Assembly: GCA_903813345.2 (NCBI GenBank)
Contig: CAIIXF020000453.1
Coordinates: 1-11,366, forward strand
Length of the DNA: 11,366 bases
Source of the DNA: Owenia fusiformis
Lineage: Eukaryota; Annelida; Polychaeta; Sabellida; Oweniidae
Direction: 5' to 3'
Shown here: piece by piece, positions 6,767 to 11,366 of the stretch
Layout of the letters: every line of letters begins with the position of its first letter
How positions within the stretch are numbered: the stretch's first letter is position 1
Made by a program: the position numbers and the translations under genes
The notes under the pieces: generated by a model
Databases searched by the model: none
Seen by the model: the letters and a program-made list of their open reading frames with translations, nothing else
Told to the model about the DNA's origin: nothing

Positions 6767-6800
6767 TTTTGTTCAATATTGTATTCAATTTTGAACAAAA
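6767..6800. repeat. Perfect 10-bp stem-loop
   Basis: TTTTGTTCAA at 6767-6776 pairs with TTGAACAAAA at 6791-6800 across a 14-base loop. TTGCTCC at 6760 and GGAGCAA at 6833 form a wider, imperfect inverted pair around it, so this may be the centre of a small degenerate foldback sequence. Confidence 0.5.
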
Positions 6801-6811
6801 TACTCAATCGG

Positions 6812-7590
6812 CATGGCGCCGTAGTGAAAATCGGAGCAATCTGCATTACTTTTACACAGTGTATACCAATAGCCCATTTTCAGCATAGCGATTTCTAAGA
6901 AGGGTTTCCAAAATGCTCCATCATGGAATAAATTGACCCTCTCTTCTTACATGATAGACACAGACATGTTTCTAGATGCGATGTGTACCAGAATGAAAGC
7001 TCTGGCTTCTTCCTAACTTGGCGGGAGGGTGCAAAGTACTTTCTTGATCATTAAAAATAAATGCCATTGCCACAGGAACTCTGCATTTTATGTAAATCCA
7101 TTGAATATTTATCTGCATGCTCGAAGTTAAGTAAGTTAAAGGGTTCCGATTAGCATCCCGTATAAAAACAATATGGCGGCTCCAGGCCTATCAACTGGAT
7201 CAGTCCATTTTTAAGAAATAAGGGGAGTTCTGTAAAATCCAGTTTATTGAAATTGTCTTTGAGATAAAGTAATCCGTTTATAATGATTTTGAAAACATTA
7301 TCCAAAGAGTGATTGCATTCAAAGAATACATGTACAACAGCCAATATAAATCCTTCTATTAGAAACCGGTTTGTCTTGCTTTGTTTCATTTGTAGGATAT
7401 TTCATATGCCAAGCTGTGTGCTATTACGTTATGGGGAAATTTAGATGCCAATTTTTCCTTATTGTACACAAATAGAAGATCCTGAAACTTCACACATAAA
7501 TGTCGAATTGATTTGTCAAAATAAAAATCACCCTTTTATAAATGTGTGACGATCTATAATATACTTATGCTATATAGTTAGAGGTGTTGA
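6812..7590. other. No gene supported in this stretch
   Basis: A 79-codon frame on the minus strand (7389 to 7150) has no recognisable motif and a length compatible with chance in AT-rich DNA. TATAAAA at 7161 followed by CAATATGGCGGCTCC at 7169-7183 resembles a TATA box plus a YY1-like ATGGCGGC core, but the frame from that ATG stops after 13 codons. No repeat ends were identified. Confidence 0.4.
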
Positions 7591-7596
7591 CACAAC

Positions 7597-7661
7597 GAGC
7601 TCGAACCTGTGAACCCTTGAGTATTATTCCGGGATCGGGCCTTTTATACTAAACGGTGAGC
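7597..7661 (-). other. tRNA-like Pol III promoter, probable SINE head
   Basis: On the minus strand GCTCACCGTTT (7661-7651) resembles a tRNA A box (GCTCAGYGGTT). GGTTCGAGCTC (7607-7597) resembles a B box (GGTTCGANTCC). They are 43 bases apart, within the usual range for tRNA-derived promoters. The sequence does not fold into a good cloverleaf by eye: the acceptor stem is missing and the anticodon arm is unclear. I therefore read it as the tRNA-related head of a SINE or a decayed tRNA pseudogene, not a functional tRNA. No tail was identified. Confidence 0.35.
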
Positions 7662-8169
7662 AACACCAGAAACGAGCGTTCGATTTGCTAAACGATATGC
7701 GTCACCCTTTAAGAAGATCAGATTCTTTATAACACTTGATCCAAATCTATTTGATATTCAAAATCTAAGTAAACCTTTCTTTTTGAAGAACCAACTATCT
7801 ATCATATTACTCAGATTGGATTAATCAATATTCTCATACTCTCTCTAGTTTGTATGAATGAATGACCCTAAACATCATGTGAAAGACTTCTCAGAAAATG
7901 TGCCCAATATATTACTCTAAATCATACATGTTATAGGAGCTTTGAAATTTTGAAAAGGTGTCTGAAACAAAAATTGGATTGCTTTCTAAAGCAGTTTTCT
8001 CATTTTTTCTATTTTTAGGAATGAATTCAAATTTTCAAAAGGTTCTATAATTTCGAATAATATATTTGGCATACTTTCTGAAAAATGCAATAGATTCTGT
8101 CTGGTGACCTTTCTAAAAGTCCAACTTTTAACTGTTTTTGAGTCACATTTTCTGAGCCACACTCCTCTG
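7662..8169. other. AT-rich DNA, nothing recognised
   Basis: No coding frame, RNA gene or clear repeat boundary is visible. AAATTTTGAAAAGGT (7947) and CAAATTTTCAAAAGGT (8028) are a weak direct pair. TTTTTCTATTTTTAG|GAATG at 8005-8025 is splice-acceptor-like, but no open exon follows. Confidence 0.4.
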
Positions 8170-8173
8170 TGTA

Positions 8174-8492
8174 TACTTTCTCCAGTATGTATGAATCGAA
8201 ACTAGGTTAATTTCCCATGTGCCTGAACCAATATTTTATTGTTTTATTTACTTTCTGTGTATGTGTGTATGGAGTACTATTTATAATTTTCCAGTGTATA
8301 TATGAAACAATAAATTTTAACTGTGTGTATTGACAAATATCATGTACTTTCTCCAGTGTGCATGAGCAATTCATACACATTATAGATATTGTAGTACATT
8401 TTATTCATTCTGACACATTGATTAATTAACAAAATATTGAAAACACGAAAGAGAATGAACAACGTTTTGGTTCATGCACAATGGAGAAAGTA
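8174..8492. repeat. Dispersed CTTTCTCCAGTRTGYATG motif, direct and inverted
   Basis: TACTTTCTCCAGT followed by a TGYATGA tail is present on the plus strand at 8174-8194 and 8345-8365. It is on the minus strand at 8472-8492 (ATT in place of AGT). A partial version, TTTTCCAGTGTATATATGA, is at 8287-8305. 8344-8367 and 8470-8493 form a 24-bp inverted pair with about three mismatches around roughly 100 bp, so they may be terminal repeats of a small element. Confidence 0.55.
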
Positions 8493-8585
8493 CAAATCAT
8501 TTGCTTATGCATGTTGGAGAATGGACACAAACATCATTCATTGAATCCATTCTAGAGCATACTCCACGTCTCACAATATATCAAA

Positions 8586-9208
8586 CTACCCAGATAGCAC
8601 GTCTTTGTTGGCCCAACGTCGGCAATTTTACGTCGGTACCTTGACGTTGGGCCGACGTTGGTTCAAGGTTGTCAAGGCACACTTCTCCGTTGGCCTGAAG
8701 TCGGCAATTCTACGGCTGTAAGCTCACGTTGTACCGACGTCGGTACAAGGTTGGCAAATGACACATCTTTTTCGGTCTGAAGTTAGCAATTTTAGGGCGG
8801 TACTTTGACGTTGGGCCGACGTTGGTACGAGGTCGTCAAGGTACACTTTTCTGTTGGCCTGAAGTCAGCAATTTTACGGCTGTACGCTGACGTTGTACCG
8901 ATGTCGGTGCAAGGTTGGCAAGCAGCGTGTCTATTTCGGTCCGAAGTTAGCAATTTTAGGGCGGAACTATAACGTTGGGCCGACGTTATTTTCAGGTCGG
9001 CAAATCACACTTCTGTTAGCCCCAAATTATAGTAATTTTAGGGTGGTACACTAACGTTGGGCCAACGTTGGTACCACGTTGGTAATTGACACAATTTTAG
9101 GGTCGGTAGAACGTTGGGCCGACAATGATATCAGGTCCGAAGTTAGCAATTTTAGGGCGGAACTATAACGTTGGGCCGACGTTATTTTCAGGTCGGCAAA
9201 TCACACTT
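8586..9208. repeat. Palindromic repeat array type 1, 164-bp period
   Basis: Starts with CTACCCAGATAGCAC. ACGTTGGGCCGACG recurs at 8644, 8808 and 8972, exactly 164 bp apart. Each unit holds two similar halves of about 82 bp: one with GACGTTGGGCCGACG..CAAGG..GTTGGCCTGAAGT.., one with ACGTTGTACCGACGTCGGT..AAGGTTGGCAA..TCGGTCYGAAGT... A 76-bp block (8938-9013) is repeated without a change at 9134-9209, 196 bp later. The array is clearly more CG-containing than the AT-rich DNA on its left. No coding function is suggested. Confidence 0.75.
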
Positions 9209-9341
9209 CCCAGATAGCACAAAGATGTCGGGCCAACGTCGCTATTGGTGGCCATTGGTTGGCATAGTCGCAGTTGGCAAATTGTAGTTGGGCCAACGTT
9301 GGCCCGTCGTTGGCTGCCGCTAATACCAGGGAGCCAACAAT

Positions 9342-9563
9342 CCCAGATAGCACAACTTGATGGGCCAACGTTGGCCCAACAATTACATATCTGTTGGTTC
9401 AACGTTGGCTGAGATGGTTGGCCCATTGTTGTCCATTGGCCCAACGTTGGTCCACCGAAGTAAATTGTGTCAATAGTGGGCCAACAATGGTCCAACGTTG
9501 GTTCTTTAGACGCTGCAAATGTTGGACCAACGTTGGCCCAACGTCGTTGTGCTATCTGGGTAG
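9342..9563. mobile_element. Smallest closed unit with CCCAGATAGCAC inverted ends
   Basis: A 219-bp segment begins CCCAGATAGCAC (9342) and ends GTGCTATCTGGG (9560); the following TAG mirrors the CTA before the 8589 end. It interrupts the series found at 10392: GAGCCAACAAT is followed here by the new left end instead of GGCTGTATAAAAAA. No convincing target duplication is visible, so insertion and array rearrangement are both possible. Confidence 0.55.
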
Positions 9564-9665
9564 CACTAAAGTACTGTTGGGCCAACGTTGGGCCACCCAC
9601 CTATCTGTTCCCTCTGCAAGGCCAACGTTGGGCCAACATTGCCATTAGCACTAAAGCACTGTCGA

Positions 9666-9779
9666 GCCAACATTGGACCAACGTTGGGCCAACATAATTT
9701 TTTGCCAACATTGGACCAACGTTGGGCCAACATAATTGTTTGCCACTGTTGGACCAACGTTGGCCCGCTGGACAAAATG
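9666..9779 (+). repeat. 38-bp tandem units
   Basis: GCCAACATTGGACCAACG or its GCCACTGTTGG variant begins at 9666, 9704 and 9742, exactly 38 bp apart. The units are separated by AACATAATTTTTT-like A/T runs. The same 38-bp step reappears in the duplicated copy at 9868 and 9906. Confidence 0.75.
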
Positions 9780-10032
9780 ACGTTGGGTCAACCGCTCAAG
9801 CCGACGTTGGGCCAACAGATGCGTAGTTGTTGGCCCGAAGTTGGCCCACTGGCGGTGTGCTATCTGTGCCAACATTGGACCAACGTTGGGCCAATATAAT
9901 TTTTTGCCACTGTTGGACCAACGTTGGCCCGCTGGACAAAATGACGTTGGGTCAACCGCTCAAGCCGACGTTGGGCCAACAGATGCGTAGTTGTTGGCCC
10001 AACGTTGGCCCATTGGCGATGTGCTATCTGGG
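9704..10032 (+). repeat. 164-bp tandem duplication
   Basis: 9704-9867 and 9868-10032 are near-identical. Both run from GCCAACATTGGACC through GACAAAATGACGTTGGGTC, CAACCGCTCAAGCCGACG and CAGATGCGTAGTTGTTGGCC to GTGCTATCTG. Landmarks are offset by exactly 164 (9704/9868; 9857/10021). There are only a handful of differences, so the duplication is recent compared with the rest of the array. The length equals the period of the type 1 array. Confidence 0.8.
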
Positions 10033-10130
10033 ACCTATCGATCAGTGCAAAATTGCAGTTGGCAAATTGTAGTTGGGCCAACGTTGGCCCGTTGTTGGCT
10101 GCCGCTAATACCAGGAAGCCACCTATCGAT
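10033..10130. repeat. Array fragment between two ACCTATCGAT repeats
   Basis: ACCTATCGAT at 10033-10042 and 10121-10130 bracket a copy of the segment GCAGTTGGCAAATTGTAG..GGCTGCCGCTAATACCAGG. That segment also occurs inside the element at about 9271-9333, in the same orientation. The 10-bp direct repeat may be a target duplication or a duplication junction. Confidence 0.55.
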
Positions 10131-10391
10131 AAATCATTGCAAATGCTTAAAAATAGAAGAAAACATACCAGCTGTCATTAAAAAAAATTAAGGTAAATTT
10201 TTGTAATATTTTCTTTCAAAATTATCTGATAATGTTGTTCACCTCAAAAATATGGATTTTCGCCTTGTAATACAGTTGAAACCACTTATAAGGCTACCAA
10301 ATATATTTAGTATGGAAAAATAAGCCACCATATTTTATTGATGAAAAACGGATATAATTTGTGAACACATTTACAGTAGCAGTACTGAATG
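10131..10391. other. AT-rich spacer
   Basis: This ~260-bp stretch has no palindromic units, open frame or recognised repeat. It separates the two palindromic complexes and has the same AT-rich character as the DNA left of 8586. Confidence 0.55.
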
Positions 10392-11144
10392 CCTAGATAG
10401 CACAAAGACGTTGGGTCAACGTCGCTATCGGTGACCATTGGTTCTCAAGGTTGCAGTTGGCAAATTATTCATGTGGCCTGTCGTTGGCTGCCCAGGGAGC
10501 CAACAATGGCTGTATAAAAAAGTAAATTGTGTCAACAGTGGGCCAACGTTGGTTCTGTGGTGGCTGCCAATGTTGGACCAACGTTGGCTGACGTGGTTAG
10601 CCCACCGTCGCTATGTCCATTGGCCCAACGTTGGCCCACCGAAAGAAAATATGGTTGGCCCAACAATGGACCAACGTAGCTTGAAATCGTGTCGGACCAA
10701 CGTTGGGCCAATGGACATAGCGACGGTGGACCAACGTTGGACCGATGGACATAGCGACGGTGGGCCAACCACAACAGCCAACGTTGGACCAACATATACG
10801 TAATCGTTGGGCCAAAGTTGGCCCAACTGTTGACCAACGTTGGGCCAACCAGTTTTGACCGCCAATGCGCCAACATCCCTCTTAACATTGTCGGACCAAC
10901 TGTTGACCAACGTCGGGCCAACCAGTCTTCTTACTATTAGTGGGCCAACTATGGGCCAACGTAGCTTGAAATCGTGTTGGGCCAACAATGGACCAACGTT
11001 GGGCCAATGAACATAGCGACGGTGGACCAACGTTGGACCGATGGACATAGCGACGGTGGGCCAACCACGACAGCCAACGTTGGGCCAACAGATACGTAGT
11101 TGTTGGGCCAACGTTGGCCCATCAGAGTTGTGCTATCTGGGTAG
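10392..11144. mobile_element. ~750-bp MITE-like element filled with CCAACGTTGG units
   Basis: The left end is CCTAGATAGCAC (one change from CCCAGATAGCAC); the right end is GTGCTATCTGGGTAG at 11130-11144. The first ~110 bp parallels the left end at 9209: AAAGACG/AAAGATG, CAACGTCGCTAT, GCAGTTGGCAAATT, TCGTTGGCTGCC, GGGAGCCAACAAT. Inside, a block starting CCAACGTAGCTTGAAATCGTG occurs at 10671-10824 and 10956-11120, 285 bp apart. GACATAGCGACGGTGG is repeated four times and has an inverted partner (CCACCGTCGCTATGTCC) at 10602. No flanking duplication is clear. No coding function. Confidence 0.68.
10671..11120 (+). repeat. 285-bp direct duplication inside the last element
   Basis: CCAACGTAGCTTGAAATCGTG, GACATAGCGACGGTGGACC, GGTGGGCCAACCAC.ACAGCC and TACGTA..GTTGGGCCAA..GTTGGCCC occur in the same order in 10671-10824 and 10956-11120. 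The second copy has about 12 extra bases (one more CCAACAATGG unit). The linker between the copies holds ACTGTTGACCAACGT.GGGCCAACCAGT twice. Confidence 0.72.
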
Positions 11145-11146
11145 TC

Positions 11147-11366
11147 GCTGCTACCAGTGCGATGTACAGCTGGTCCGAAAATTGACATTCCGTACATAGC
11201 CCAAAGTAAATCAGACTTGTATGATAAATTAGATACTCAATATCTCACGAATAGAATGACCAATCAACAAGTCCTTGGTGGGGCAAATGTAAAAATGTAT
11301 CCTGTAACATTTCACAAAATAACAAATATCATGCTGCCACCAGCGTTACGTACGACTGGTCCGAAA
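11147..11366 (+). repeat. Direct repeat ending CTGGTCCGAAA, 186-bp spacing
   Basis: 11147-11180 and 11333-11366 align over 34 bp with about 7 differences. Both start GCTGCYACCAG and end CTGGTCCGAAA. The second copy is cut by the window end, so this may be the start of a longer tandem array or a pair flanking an insertion. The DNA between is AT-rich without a gene. Confidence 0.55.

Larger units (their letters stand above)
9209..10032. mobile_element. Composite of nested or tandem MITE-like repeats, type 2
   Basis: CCCAGATAGCAC marks left ends at 9209-9220 and 9342-9353. The reverse complement marks right ends at 9549-9560 and 10021-10032, with a damaged one, GTGCTATCTG, at 9857-9866. The inside is filled with CCAACGTTGG, often as the 20-bp palindrome TTGGGCCAACGTTGGCCCAA. 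The unit has no stop codon in any frame, which explains the overlapping open frames on both strands with repeating N-V-G-P-T peptides; these are not genes. No transposase is present. Confidence 0.7.

Noticed and set aside
7161-7220. TATAAAA plus ATGGCGGC as a promoter and start codon
   Set aside because: The frame from the ATG stops after 13 codons and no splice donor or downstream exon is visible.
7150-7389. 79-codon minus-strand frame as a gene
   Set aside because: No recognisable domain, no support from splice sites or neighbours, and a length expected by chance in 11 kb of six-frame AT-rich DNA.
9342-11144. CRISPR array
   Set aside because: The repeats are palindromic units of variable spacing without uniform unique spacers, and the context is a eukaryotic repeat landscape without cas genes.
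9163-11197. Overlapping open frames of 66 to 166 codons on both strands with repeating N-V-G-P-T peptides
   Set aside because: They arise because the palindromic unit has no stop codon in any frame; overlapping frames on both strands give equivalent peptides, there is no domain, and frames begin and end at array edges.

Overview
The window looks like non-coding, repeat-dominated DNA from a metazoan, most likely a marine invertebrate. This is inferred from a decayed LINE reverse transcriptase, several MITE-like or foldback DNA transposons, a tRNA-like SINE head, and an array built on the 10-bp palindrome CCAACGTTGG. There are no operons, no ribosome-binding sites, no long ORF and no complete host gene. 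The species cannot be named from the sequence alone.

Layout. 3-357: frameshifted 3' part of a LINE reverse transcriptase; the window opens inside its catalytic DD motif. 831-1292: MITE with imperfect terminal inverted repeats and TTAA on both sides. 700-760 and 2126-2334: scattered GGGCATTT-type hairpins. 2403-3404: ~1-kb inverted-repeat element whose right arm is a tandem duplication. 3670-6706: ~3-kb element with 70-bp inverted termini, an abutting 5-bp flanking duplication (TGACT), and inward-facing 22-bp iterons (CCCGCTGAAA...GAGGA). Inside it, 4734-5590 is a second foldback element made of short palindromic units, with a ~250-bp interruption in its right arm. 7597-7661: tRNA-like A and B boxes on the minus strand. 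8170-8493: a dispersed CTTTCTCCAGT motif.

8586-11144 is a complex of palindromic repeats. It is delimited by copies of CCCAGATAGCAC and its reverse complement, arranged left-left-left-right-right-right, then left-right. Two different repeat types in it share an exact 164-bp period, internal modules are circularly permuted, and the central CpG of the palindromes often appears as CpA or TpG.

The long ORFs over 9163-11197 are by-products of a repeat unit with no stop codon in any frame; I do not call them genes. I see no new enzymatic or defence system. The notable content is nested, mostly non-autonomous DNA transposons built from palindromic iterons.
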